NCBI GenBank assembly: GCA_947493945.1
Contig: CANLSR010000010.1
Coordinates: forward strand, 1 to 64,000
Length of the DNA: 64,000 nucleotides
Source of the DNA: an uncultured bacterium
GTDB taxonomy: Bacteria > Bacteroidota > Rhodothermia > Rhodothermales > Rubricoccaceae
Direction: 5' to 3'
Under the pieces are notes generated by a model that saw only the letters and a list, made by a program, of their open reading frames with translations, made no database searches and was not told the origin of the DNA. Position 1 is the stretch's first letter. Every line of letters begins with the position of its first letter. Made by a program: the position numbers and the translations under genes. Below are positions 1-6,607 of this stretch, one piece after another.

Positions 1-98
1 ACCGGCATCACCAACGGCAAGCGCTCAAGCTTGCTGCGTAACCTTAACCGGGCGTCCGCTACACCGGGTCAGGATCAATCCCACCCTTCGCCGCTGCC
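1..98 (+). other. upstream flank of the IS110-type transposase
   Basis: The 98 bases before the transposase start contain a perfect 6-bp hairpin, GCAAGC at 17-22 and GCTTGC at 29-34 with a 6-nt loop. No gene is seen. The true left end of the element cannot be fixed, because IS110 elements usually lack classical terminal inverted repeats and the window starts here. Confidence 0.4.
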
Positions 99-1178
99 AT
101 GACACCCGACTACTTCACCGGCCTCGACCTCCACAAGCGCTCCGTCACTGCCACCACACTCGACGCTGCCGGCGCCGTCGTCGCCACCGCCAAGGTGCCG
201 TGTCGGCCGAAAGCGCTGCTCGCCTATTTCGCCCAGCAGCCTGGGCGCCACGCCGCCACCGTGGAATGCACGACGGGCTGGTACTGGGTCAAAGACGCGC
301 TCGACGGCCGCGTCGACCTCACACTCGCCCACGCTAAGGGCGTCAAGGCCATCGCCGCGGCCAAGGTCAAGACCGACAGCGCCGACGCGGCCATGCTGGC
401 CCATCTTCTGAGGACCGACCTCCTGCCCGAAGCGCACATGATCTCCGACGAGATGCGCCCGCTCCGCGACGTGCTCCGCACACGCCTGCGATTGGTCGAG
501 CGCCGCGTGGCCGCCCAGAACTCGGTCGCCCGGCTGCTGGAGAAGCACAACGTGCGTGACGTGGCCGACCTCGACACCTTCGGACGACTCCAGGCCGAGA
601 CCCACATCGAGCAGGCCGAGCTGTTGCACAGCCAAGTCAAGCGGCTGGAGAGCGCGCTCGTGCCCCACCTGGTGCCCGACGCCGACGTGCAACGGCTCCT
701 CCGCGTCCCCGGCATCGGAAAGGCCTGCGCCTTCTCGATCCGCCTCGAAGTGGACGACGTCTCGCGCTTCCCCAGCGACCGGGCCTTCTTCAGCTACTGC
801 CGCTTGGTCCCCGGCGCCGACAACTCGGGCGACCGCGTCCGTCACAAGCGCTCGCGTGACGGCAACCGCTACCTCAAGCTCGCTTCCTCGCACGCCGCCG
901 TGCGGGCGATCCAGTACTACCCCGAGGTCCGGGCGTGGTACGGCTCCAAGAAGCGACGCAAGCCCGACGTCGTGGCTCGCGCGCTGGTGGCTAAGGAGAT
1001 CGCCCGGATCGTCTACCACGTGCTGAGGAAGCAGGAAGACTTCAACGGCCAGTTCAAGGGCAAAGCCCTGAGTCGGCTGAAGAAGGAGCAATGGCCCCTA
1101 CTCGCAAGCCCGGCCAGCAGAACTGGCGCCGGCGAGCCTCAAGCTCGACCGCCCTCGGTGGGAATGGGAAGCGAGTAG
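99..1178 (+). CDS. IS110-family transposase (359 aa)
   Basis: DEDD-type recombinase of the IS110 family, which moves a circular intermediate using a RuvC-like N-terminal domain and a C-terminal Transposase_20 domain with a catalytic serine. Visible residues are D10 in GLDLHK, E56 in TVECTTG, and D93 and D96 in KTDSADA, giving the DEDD set. The helix-hairpin-helix-like RVPGIGKA is near 202, and NSGDRVRHKRSRDGN near 242 carries the candidate catalytic serine S243. Length and domain order are complete, so the gene looks intact. The ATG at 99 directly precedes the conserved N-terminus. Noncoding DNA on both sides, especially the structured 3' region, fits an element that encodes a guide (bridge) RNA. 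Confidence in the family is high; the subgroup (IS110 or IS1111) is inferred. Confidence 0.95.
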   Translation: MTPDYFTGLDLHKRSVTATTLDAAGAVVATAKVPCRPKALLAYFAQQPGRHAATVECTTGWYWVKDALDGRVDLTLAHAKGVKAIAAAKVKTDSADAAMLAHLLRTDLLPEAHMISDEMRPLRDVLRTRLRLVERRVAAQNSVARLLEKHNVRDVADLDTFGRLQAETHIEQAELLHSQVKRLESALVPHLVPDADVQRLLRVPGIGKACAFSIRLEVDDVSRFPSDRAFFSYCRLVPGADNSGDRVRHKRSRDGNRYLKLASSHAAVRAIQYYPEVRAWYGSKKRRKPDVVARALVAKEIARIVYHVLRKQEDFNGQFKGKALSRLKKEQWPLLASPASRTGAGEPQARPPSVGMGSE

Positions 1179-1179
1179 T

Positions 1180-1373
1180 GGGGCCGCCTTGCGGCCCCGT
1201 GCCGCCGACAGAGATCTGGGACGACGGGCGCTGAGCCCGTCCGCGGCCGAGAACGGTCGTGAGAGCCCGTTTGGGGGTGTGGCCCGCCAGCGCTCCGCTG
1301 GTGGCAGCCCTACCGATCTAGAAACGCGGCGCCGACGCTCCGACGACCGAACGCACTCCCCGACGGGGAGTGC
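1180..1373 (+). ncRNA. candidate IS110/IS1111 bridge RNA or structured right end
   Basis: Four hairpins lie directly after the transposase stop: GGGGCCGC 1180-1187 with GCGGCCCC 1191-1198; GACGGGC 1223-1229 with GCCCGTC 1235-1241; GCCAGCG 1286-1292 with CGCTGGT 1296-1302; and GCACTCCCC 1353-1361 with GGGGAGTGC 1365-1373. No reading frame of interest covers this stretch. In the IS1111 subgroup the bridge RNA is encoded between the transposase gene and the right end, which is what this position suggests. The first hairpin could instead be a simple transposase terminator. I could not identify target- and donor-binding loops. Confidence 0.4.
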
Positions 1374-1434
1374 AGGGCGAGACTGCCCCTACCTCACCGA
1401 AAACGCCCTACTTGACATCCAACTGATTTTGGGG

Positions 1435-1738
1435 GTTCTACCGCCCGGGCACGGAGTCACAGGAGAACCCCAACAAGAGAGAGCACACCTCCCACTAAAG
1501 CCGCGACGCTCGCGCCGGCGTACACGGTCTGGCCCTCTCGGTCCTGGGCCCACATAGCGACGATCAGGCTCGTGCCCGCGATCAGAAAACCGACGTTTTT
1601 GAGCACGCCGGTTCCGCCTGCCGCGAGGTCGTACCCGCTTGTGAGAACTATGAGCAATCCAGCCACGGCGATCACGATCTGGTTCGTCCGGGGGTACGGC
1701 TTGGGTTGGAGAATGGACATGTAACGAGGCGGTAGAAC
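1435..1738. repeat. 11-bp inverted repeat flanking a small membrane-protein gene
   Basis: GTTCTACCGCC (1435-1445) is exactly inverted as GGCGGTAGAAC (1728-1738), and the pair brackets the small minus-strand gene. The right copy is also half of a local hairpin, CGGTAG-AA-CTACCG at 1730-1743, which could terminate the neighbouring nuclease-like gene. The pair may therefore mark a mobile unit or be partly coincidental. Confidence 0.4.
1457..1720 (-). CDS. small membrane protein, unknown function (87 aa)
   Basis: I do not recognise this family. The protein has a short charged N-terminus (MSILQPKPYPRTNQ) and then three hydrophobic stretches, around residues 15-30, 40-57 and 67-87, separated by a WAQDREGQ loop near 57, so it should be a three-pass inner-membrane protein. 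Base composition is visibly less GC-rich than the neighbouring chromosomal genes. The gene sits between the IS110 element and a lipoprotein gene and is bracketed by an 11-bp inverted repeat, so it may be acquired. The ATG at 1720 is the only good start. No partner gene suggests a role. Confidence 0.6.
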   Translation of the reverse strand: MSILQPKPYPRTNQIVIAVAGLLIVLTSGYDLAAGGTGVLKNVGFLIAGTSLIVAMWAQDREGQTVYAGASVAALVGGVLSLVGVLL

Positions 1739-1745
1739 TACCGGT

Positions 1746-2747
1746 TCAGCGCGAGAGCGTGACCACGATGGGGAAGTGGTCCGAGACCGTCCGCGGGTCG
1801 TGGCTGTGTACGTAGCGCACGTCGGTCACGCGGCGGTAGAGCGCCGGCGAAAGGAGCACGTGGTCGATGGCGCTCAGCTCGCCCGGCTCGATCTCGCCGT
1901 TGTCGTTGCGGTCGTAGAGCGACGTAAAGCGCGAGGCCTGAGGCACGTCGCCGAGCACGTTCACCAGGTCGTCCGCGTCGCCGGGGCCGGCGCGCTTGAT
2001 GGTGGCGAGCACGTCGGTGATCGGGCGCGAGCTGCGGCGGTCGAGCACCGCGTCGTCGAAGTCGTTGAGGTCGCCCAAGACGATCACCTGGCGGCCGGCG
2101 GCGACCTCGGCCTCGACCAGCTGGCGGATCACCTCAGCCTGGGCCTCGCGCCGCGGCCGGCGGTCGGCGTCGTCGGGGCGGGCCAGAAAGTGGACGCCGA
2201 TCACCGTCACCGGCACGCCGTCCAGGTCCAGGCGCGCCCACAGGTTCTTGGAGACGCCGTAGAGCTGGTCCGTCACGCCCACCGGCACGCGCTCGTCGTT
2301 GCGGCCCGAGGCCTCGACCGGGATCCGGGTCAGGAGCCCCACGTCCTGGCCCGTGAACGTGTCGCGCCCGTCCACCAGGACGGCCGTGTAGCCCAGGCCC
2401 GCCAGCGACTCGTCGGCGAGCATCTGGAGCGCGGCCAGGTTCTCGGTCTCGGGCATCACCACCACGTCGGCGTCCAGGCTCCGGACGACCGCGCCGACGG
2501 CGTCGCGGTGGGCGCGCGCCGCCGCTGGGTCGCCCTTCCAGGGGAACGTCGCCTCGCCCTCGTCGCCGACGCCGTCGAACAGGAACTCGCCGTTGAACGT
2601 CGCGATGCGGATGCCGTCGTCCGTCCAGACGGGCGCCTCTTGGACGCGGAACGGCTCAGCCGGCCCGCCAGCCGCTGGCGGCGCGGGGCCCGAACACGCG
2701 GAGACGACGAGGGCCAGCCCGAGAAGGGCGCAGGAGGGACGGGTCAT
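1746..2747 (-). CDS. lipoprotein of the endonuclease/exonuclease/phosphatase superfamily
   Basis: Probable exported phosphodiesterase or nuclease of the EEP (DNase I-like) fold. I chose the ATG at 2747 because it begins a clean lipoprotein signal peptide (MTRPSCALLGLALVVSACSG, Cys18 as lipid anchor); in-frame ATGs lie upstream at 2759 and 2804. EEP motifs follow in order: RIATFNGEFL, VVVMPETEN, VIGVHFLARPD, VIVLGDLNDFDD, SAIDHVLLS and VSDHFPIVV, covering metal ligands and both catalytic histidine/aspartate pairs. Near the C-terminal part, DRNDNGEIEPGE matches an EF-hand calcium loop, an unusual insertion. Substrate is unknown. Confidence 0.85.
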   Translation of the reverse strand: MTRPSCALLGLALVVSACSGPAPPAAGGPAEPFRVQEAPVWTDDGIRIATFNGEFLFDGVGDEGEATFPWKGDPAAARAHRDAVGAVVRSLDADVVVMPETENLAALQMLADESLAGLGYTAVLVDGRDTFTGQDVGLLTRIPVEASGRNDERVPVGVTDQLYGVSKNLWARLDLDGVPVTVIGVHFLARPDDADRRPRREAQAEVIRQLVEAEVAAGRQVIVLGDLNDFDDAVLDRRSSRPITDVLATIKRAGPGDADDLVNVLGDVPQASRFTSLYDRNDNGEIEPGELSAIDHVLLSPALYRRVTDVRYVHSHDPRTVSDHFPIVVTLSR

Positions 2748-2822
2748 AAACAGGGTCATAAACAGCAAGAGGGGACGCGTCGGTCGGACGCGCCCCCTCG
2801 GCATGGGATCCGGCGGGGTCGT

Positions 2823-3446
2823 CTAGAACGCCAGCACGGCGGCCACGCCCGAGTAGAACCGGAACCGGCGCGGGTCGATGCGGAAGCCCACGGGGCGGAC
2901 CGGCGTCTGGCCCGCCGACCAGTTCGGGTGCGCGCCGCCGACCATCGAGCGCTCGCTGTAGAAGTGCCGCGTCCTCTCGGAGAACGGCCGCGAGCTGCCG
3001 GACGCGTAGTAGACGCCGTGCGCCACCTCCAGGGCCTTGAGGAAGGCCGGGGAGTCGCTCGACGGCGTCAGCGTCGTGTACAGGCGGCGCTTGGGGTCGC
3101 CGGGGTTGAAGGCGCTAAACTGGTACGGGTCCAGGACGACGGACTCGTACTCGGTCTCGCCGCGGTAGCCCGTCTCGACGCGGTTGCGGATCACCCAGGC
3201 GACCAGCTCCTGCTCCTCGGCCTTCTTGGTCTCGCTGTAGATGCAGCGGGCCAGCCACAGCACGTCGTCGTTGACCTGGTCGGGGACGAACGCCGGCGGC
3301 GCGTCGGAGACCAGGTTGGAGGCCAGGTCGGTGGGGACCGGGACGTCTGTGGCCGCGTGGATCGTAAAAAAGAGCCCGAGCACGGGGAGCATCCCGGCGA
3401 GGACGATGGCGATGGCAGTTGCAAACCCTTTGCTGACCGTCTGCAT
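2823..3446 (-). CDS. cell wall hydrolase, SleB/CwlJ family (207 aa)
   Basis: Putative peptidoglycan hydrolase with the Hydrolase_2 domain. The N-terminal hydrophobic helix, about residues 8-30, is an uncleaved signal anchor or signal peptide. The domain begins around residue 60 with WLARCIYSETKKAEEQELVA, where E72 is the expected catalytic glutamate, followed by WVIRNRVETGYRG, DPYQFSAFN and the late HPNWS segment, all typical of the family. The start ATG at 3446 is chosen because translation upstream lacks family similarity and would run into the divergent pdxB region. Its role is probably wall remodelling, since this lineage is not known to sporulate. It is followed closely by the EEP lipoprotein gene on the same strand. 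Confidence 0.85.
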   Translation of the reverse strand: MQTVSKGFATAIAIVLAGMLPVLGLFFTIHAATDVPVPTDLASNLVSDAPPAFVPDQVNDDVLWLARCIYSETKKAEEQELVAWVIRNRVETGYRGETEYESVVLDPYQFSAFNPGDPKRRLYTTLTPSSDSPAFLKALEVAHGVYYASGSSRPFSERTRHFYSERSMVGGAHPNWSAGQTPVRPVGFRIDPRRFRFYSGVAAVLAF

Positions 3447-3722
3447 ACGTTGTTCTGTGGTGAGCCAGAGGTGATCGTCAACGGGACGGGTACGAGAACC
3501 TTGCCGCGCCAGTGAAGGAGCCGCAGAGGGAGGGTGTCGAGGCGATGAAGGCGAGCAAAGTGGGCCCCTGTCTCCCCTCAGAAGCCCATTCGCAGTCCCC
3601 GTTCGTCCTGTGTCTTCATCTACACTCAACCACCGGCCGGCCGTCGGCCGCGGGATCGTCCACCCCACTGTCCCGTAGTGACGCCGCCAGTGGACAGCCC
3701 ACCTTCCTGCTCTGGACACGCC
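3447..3722. other. divergent intergenic region between the wall hydrolase and pdxB
   Basis: These 276 bases separate divergently transcribed genes and must hold both promoters. I see no convincing open frame, and no -7 box as clear as elsewhere in the window. Confidence 0.5.
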
Positions 3723-4877
3723 ATGCTCCGCATCCTGGCCGACGCCAACATCCCGCTCGCGACCGAGGCGTTCGGCGGCCTCGGGACGGTCCGCACGCGG
3801 CCGGGCCGCGACATCACGCGCGCTGAGTTGGGGGAGATCGACGTGCTGCTGGTGCGCAGCGTCACGCCGGTCGGCGACAGGCTGGTGGCCGGGACGCCGG
3901 TCCGGTTCGTCGGCACCGCGACGGCGGGCACGGACCACGTCGACCGGTCGGCGTTGGCGCGCCGGGGCATCGCCTTCGCCAGCGCGCCGGGCTCGAACGC
4001 GGCTTCGGTCGTGGACTGGGTGCTGGCCGGGCTGCTGGCGGTCGCCGCCGACCGCAGCGAGGCGCTGGCGGGGCGGACGCTGGGCGTCGTCGGGGTGGGC
4101 GAGGTGGGCGGGCGGTTGGTGCCGCGCGCCCAGGCGCTGGGTCTGGACGTGGTCGCCTGCGATCCGCCCCGGGCGGAGGCGGGCGCGTCGGGCTTGGTGG
4201 GCCTGGGCGAGCTGTTGGAGCGGGCCGACATCGTGACGCTCCACACGCCGCTCACGACGTCCGCCGAGAGCGGGTGGCCCACGCTCGGCCTGATCCACGA
4301 TCCTGGGCAGCTCCGGCCCGATGCCTGGCTCGTCAACGCCGCGCGCGGACGCGTCGTGACGGCCGGCGCCGCGCTCGCGCTGGCCGCGACGCGCCCGGTT
4401 CTGCTGGACGTGTGGCCGGGAGAGCCCGCGCCAGCGCCCGACCTTATAAGCACCGCCGCGCTGGCCACGCCCCACATCGCCGGCTACGCGGCCGACGGCA
4501 AGGCCGCCGGCACCCGGATGCTGGCCGAGGCACTCCGCGAGTGGTTGGCCGGCCAGGGCGCCGCCCCGGAGCCCCTCGACCCGGCCGCGCTGACGCTGGG
4601 CGCGCCGCCCGTCGTCCGGGCGCCCGCCGAGGGCGGCGGCACCGCCTGGCTCGACGGCGTGGCGCGTCAGGTCACCGACGTCCGCGCCGACGACGCCCGC
4701 TTCCGCGCCGCGGTGGCGGCGGCCGCGGGCGAGGCCGAGCGGGCCGCCGCGTTCGCCGGGCTCCGCAGGGACTACCCGGTGCGCCGCGAGATGTCGGGGG
4801 CCACGGTCCGGGGCGCCGTGCCCGACGCGCTCCGCCAGCCGGTCGAGGCGGGGCTGGGGATGAGCGTAGGCGGGTAG
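3723..4877 (+). CDS. pdxB: erythronate-4-phosphate dehydrogenase
   Basis: NAD-dependent oxidation of 4-phospho-D-erythronate, the second step of the DXP-dependent pyridoxal phosphate pathway. The start MLRILADANIPLA at 3723 matches the conserved PdxB N-terminus. Then come the D-2-hydroxyacid dehydrogenase features: TATAGTDHVD, a Rossmann nucleotide-binding loop GVVGVGEVGG near residue 120, NAARGRVV near 215, and ATPHIAGYAADGK near 250, with the catalytic histidine. A C-terminal dimerisation segment, ending DYPVRREM plus a tail, distinguishes PdxB from SerA and other family members. At 384 aa it is full length for the family. Confidence 0.9.
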   Translation: MLRILADANIPLATEAFGGLGTVRTRPGRDITRAELGEIDVLLVRSVTPVGDRLVAGTPVRFVGTATAGTDHVDRSALARRGIAFASAPGSNAASVVDWVLAGLLAVAADRSEALAGRTLGVVGVGEVGGRLVPRAQALGLDVVACDPPRAEAGASGLVGLGELLERADIVTLHTPLTTSAESGWPTLGLIHDPGQLRPDAWLVNAARGRVVTAGAALALAATRPVLLDVWPGEPAPAPDLISTAALATPHIAGYAADGKAAGTRMLAEALREWLAGQGAAPEPLDPAALTLGAPPVVRAPAEGGGTAWLDGVARQVTDVRADDARFRAAVAAAAGEAERAAAFAGLRRDYPVRREMSGATVRGAVPDALRQPVEAGLGMSVGG

Positions 4878-4973
4878 CGCGCCTCCGCGACCGACGCGGT
4901 CGGTATCCTGGGGCGGCGCTACGGCCCGCCGGAGGCGCGCCAGTCGCCCAGAGACCCTTACCGCGACCGACCC

Positions 4974-5564
4974 ATGCTCGACTCCTTCCTCGGCCGCGCG
5001 CCCCGCCTAGGCTCCGGCGTCTACGTCTCCGACACGGCCGCCGTCGTGGGCGACGTGACGCTGGGCGACGGCGCCAGCGTCTGGTTTGGCGCCTCGCTCC
5101 GGGGCGACGTGAACTGGATCGAGGTCGGCGCCGGCTCCAACGTCCAGGACAACGTGACGGTCCACGTGTCGCGCGGGACCCACCCGTGCCGGATCGGGCG
5201 CGACGTGACGGTCGGCCACAACGCGGTCGTCCACGGCTGCACGGTCGAGGACGGCGTGCTGGTCGGGATGGGGGCGGTCGTGCTGGACGGGGCGGTGATC
5301 GGCGCCGGGTCGCTGGTCGGCGCCGGCGCGTTGGTGACGGGCGGGACGGTGGTGCCGCCGGGCTCGCTCGTGATCGGCTCGCCGGCCAGGGTCGCGCGCG
5401 CGCTCCGCGACGACGAGGTGGCGGCCAACCGCGCCAACGCCGTCCACTACGTCCGCATGGCGCGCCTCTACCTCGGGGTGGCAGACCGTGCGGAGGCGGC
5501 CTCGGCGACGGCCGCCAGCGGGGCGGGGGGGAACCCGTTCTACACGGACACCCGGGAGTCCTGA
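4974..5564 (+). CDS. gamma-carbonic anhydrase-like hexapeptide-repeat protein (196 aa)
   Basis: Left-handed beta-helix protein of the gamma-carbonic anhydrase/YrdA family. Hexapeptide repeats (VGDVTLGDGASVWFGAS, VGAGSNVQDNVTVH and onwards) run from about residue 24 to 140. The zinc-ligand histidines are probably H64, H82 and H87 (TVHVSRGTH; VGHNAVVHG). A C-terminal helix, ANRANAVHYVRMARLYL, follows as usual for trimeric members. Many members have no measured anhydrase activity, so the reaction is inferred. The last 30 residues are low complexity and encode the GCCAGCGGGGCGGG repeat found in gaps elsewhere. Confidence 0.85.
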   Translation: MLDSFLGRAPRLGSGVYVSDTAAVVGDVTLGDGASVWFGASLRGDVNWIEVGAGSNVQDNVTVHVSRGTHPCRIGRDVTVGHNAVVHGCTVEDGVLVGMGAVVLDGAVIGAGSLVGAGALVTGGTVVPPGSLVIGSPARVARALRDDEVAANRANAVHYVRMARLYLGVADRAEAASATAASGAGGNPFYTDTRES

Positions 5565-5668
5565 CCCGTCGCCGACCGGCCGGCGGGCGCGGGCGCGCGG
5601 ACGGATGGCGCCAAACGGCACGGGCTCGGCAGGTTGGGCCGGTGGAGCGGCGGGGCCGGGGCGGAGGC

Positions 5669-5685
5669 GCGGTTTTTGGAACCGC
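5669..5685 (+). promoter_or_regulatory. hairpin with embedded T-run upstream of a small ORF
   Basis: GCGGTT (5669-5674) and AACCGC (5680-5685) form a 6-bp stem with a TTTGG loop. The same bases contain TTTTTGG, which resembles the -7 box of the Bacteroidota sigma factor, 25-30 bases ahead of the ATG at 5710. Confidence 0.35.
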
Positions 5686-5709
5686 TTCCGGCACACCCCC
5701 TCTCTACCC

Positions 5710-5826
5710 ATGTCGTCAACTCGAATCGGCCTGCTGGCGGTGCTGGGCGCCGTGTGCCTCGCCTCGTCCGCCCTGCTCGCCCGGGCGTGCCCGGCGCGCT
5801 CGGTCCTCGACTCCGTCTACCTCTAG
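5710..5826 (+). CDS. possible small exported peptide (38 aa)
   Basis: A 38-codon frame begins after a CCCCCTCTCTACCC leader of the kind seen before other starts in this window. The product has a hydrophobic signal-like stretch (GLLAVLGAVCLASSALLARAC) and a short tail ending LDSVYL. The cysteine in LLARAC could be a lipidation site. No homologue is recognised. It sits alone in a 405-base gap between the carbonic anhydrase-like gene and the NfeD-like gene, and it may be spurious. Confidence 0.4.
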   Translation: MSSTRIGLLAVLGAVCLASSALLARACPARSVLDSVYL

Positions 5827-5969
5827 ATCTGCCTGTGGGGGAGACCGGCCCGCGCGCCGGCTGCCACCGCCAGCGGGGCGGGGGACGCCGGCGCGGCCGG
5901 GATGGGTTATCGTGTCGTAACTCCGCCCCACCGCCGGACGTAGCGCGTGCCCACTCGCCCTCTCTCCCT

Positions 5970-6560
5970 ATGACGACGGTCTACTGGTTCTGTCTAGGCG
6001 GCGGCGTGGCGATGGCGGTGCTGCTGGTGGTCCTGGGCGACCTCCTGGAGGCCGCGATGGACGCCCTGGACGGGGCGCTGGAGGCCCTCGACGTGGGCGG
6101 CGCCTTCGACCCGCTCTCGGGCGTGTTCGGCGTGACGCTGTTCGGCGGCGCCGGGCTGGTGCTCGACGCCTACACCGACCTGGCGCGGGCGCCCGAGGTC
6201 GTGATCGCGGCCGCCGTCGGCTTGGCGGCGGCGGTCCTGCTCCACACGGTCTACGTCAAGCCGATGAAGGCGAGCGAGAACTCGACCGGGTTCTCGGTCC
6301 AGGAGTACGCCGGCAAGGTGGGCGAGCTGACGACCGGCGTGCCCGCGTCGGGGTTCGGCGAGGTCGTGGTGCGGATGGGGGCCTCGACCACCTTCCAGAC
6401 CGCCGCCTCGTTCTCGGGCAGCCCCATCCCCTCGGGCACGGCCGTGGTCGTGGTCGAGGTCGGCCCTGACGGCGTGCTCCGCGTGGCCCCGCTCGACACC
6501 GACGACGTGGCCGGGCCCGACGTGGCCGCGGCCCCCCCGCGCCTCCAGACCCGGGCCTAG
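5970..6560 (+). CDS. NfeD/OB-fold membrane protein (196 aa), partner of flotillin
   Basis: Membrane protein with three hydrophobic stretches: about residues 3-20, one in the FDPLSGVFGVTLFGGAGL region, and VVIAAAVGLAAAVLLHTVYV near 72-91. A soluble C-terminal domain follows (YAGKVGELTTGVPASGFGEVVV to VVVVEVGPDGVLRVAPL), resembling the NfeD OB fold. Such proteins are commonly encoded beside flotillin genes, as here, with only 47 bases to the next start. The ATG at 5970 follows CCCTCTCTCCCT, the local leader type. The likely role is assembly or regulation of flotillin membrane domains. Confidence 0.75.
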   Translation: MTTVYWFCLGGGVAMAVLLVVLGDLLEAAMDALDGALEALDVGGAFDPLSGVFGVTLFGGAGLVLDAYTDLARAPEVVIAAAVGLAAAVLLHTVYVKPMKASENSTGFSVQEYAGKVGELTTGVPASGFGEVVVRMGASTTFQTAASFSGSPIPSGTAVVVVEVGPDGVLRVAPLDTDDVAGPDVAAAPPRLQTRA

Positions 6561-6607
6561 CCGGCCCACGCCGTAAACTCTGTACGTCCAACCCTCACCC
6601 CAGACCC

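Noticed and set aside
75-1091. Minus-strand frame opposite the IS110 transposase
   Set aside because: No motifs; the plus frame carries a complete DEDD transposase.
1435-1738. The inverted repeat around the small gene as a second integron cassette
   Set aside because: GTAGAAC/GTTCTAC does not fit RYYYAAC/GTTRRRY and no inner L arms are found.
3447-4475. Upstream extension of the wall-hydrolase frame through the pdxB gene
   Set aside because: The extension is low complexity and antisense to pdxB; the hydrolase signal anchor starts at the ATG at 3446.
5565-5969. tRNA or other stable RNA gene in the larger gaps
   Set aside because: No cloverleaf, T-loop GTTCRA with matching acceptor arms, or CCA end was found in this gap or the others.
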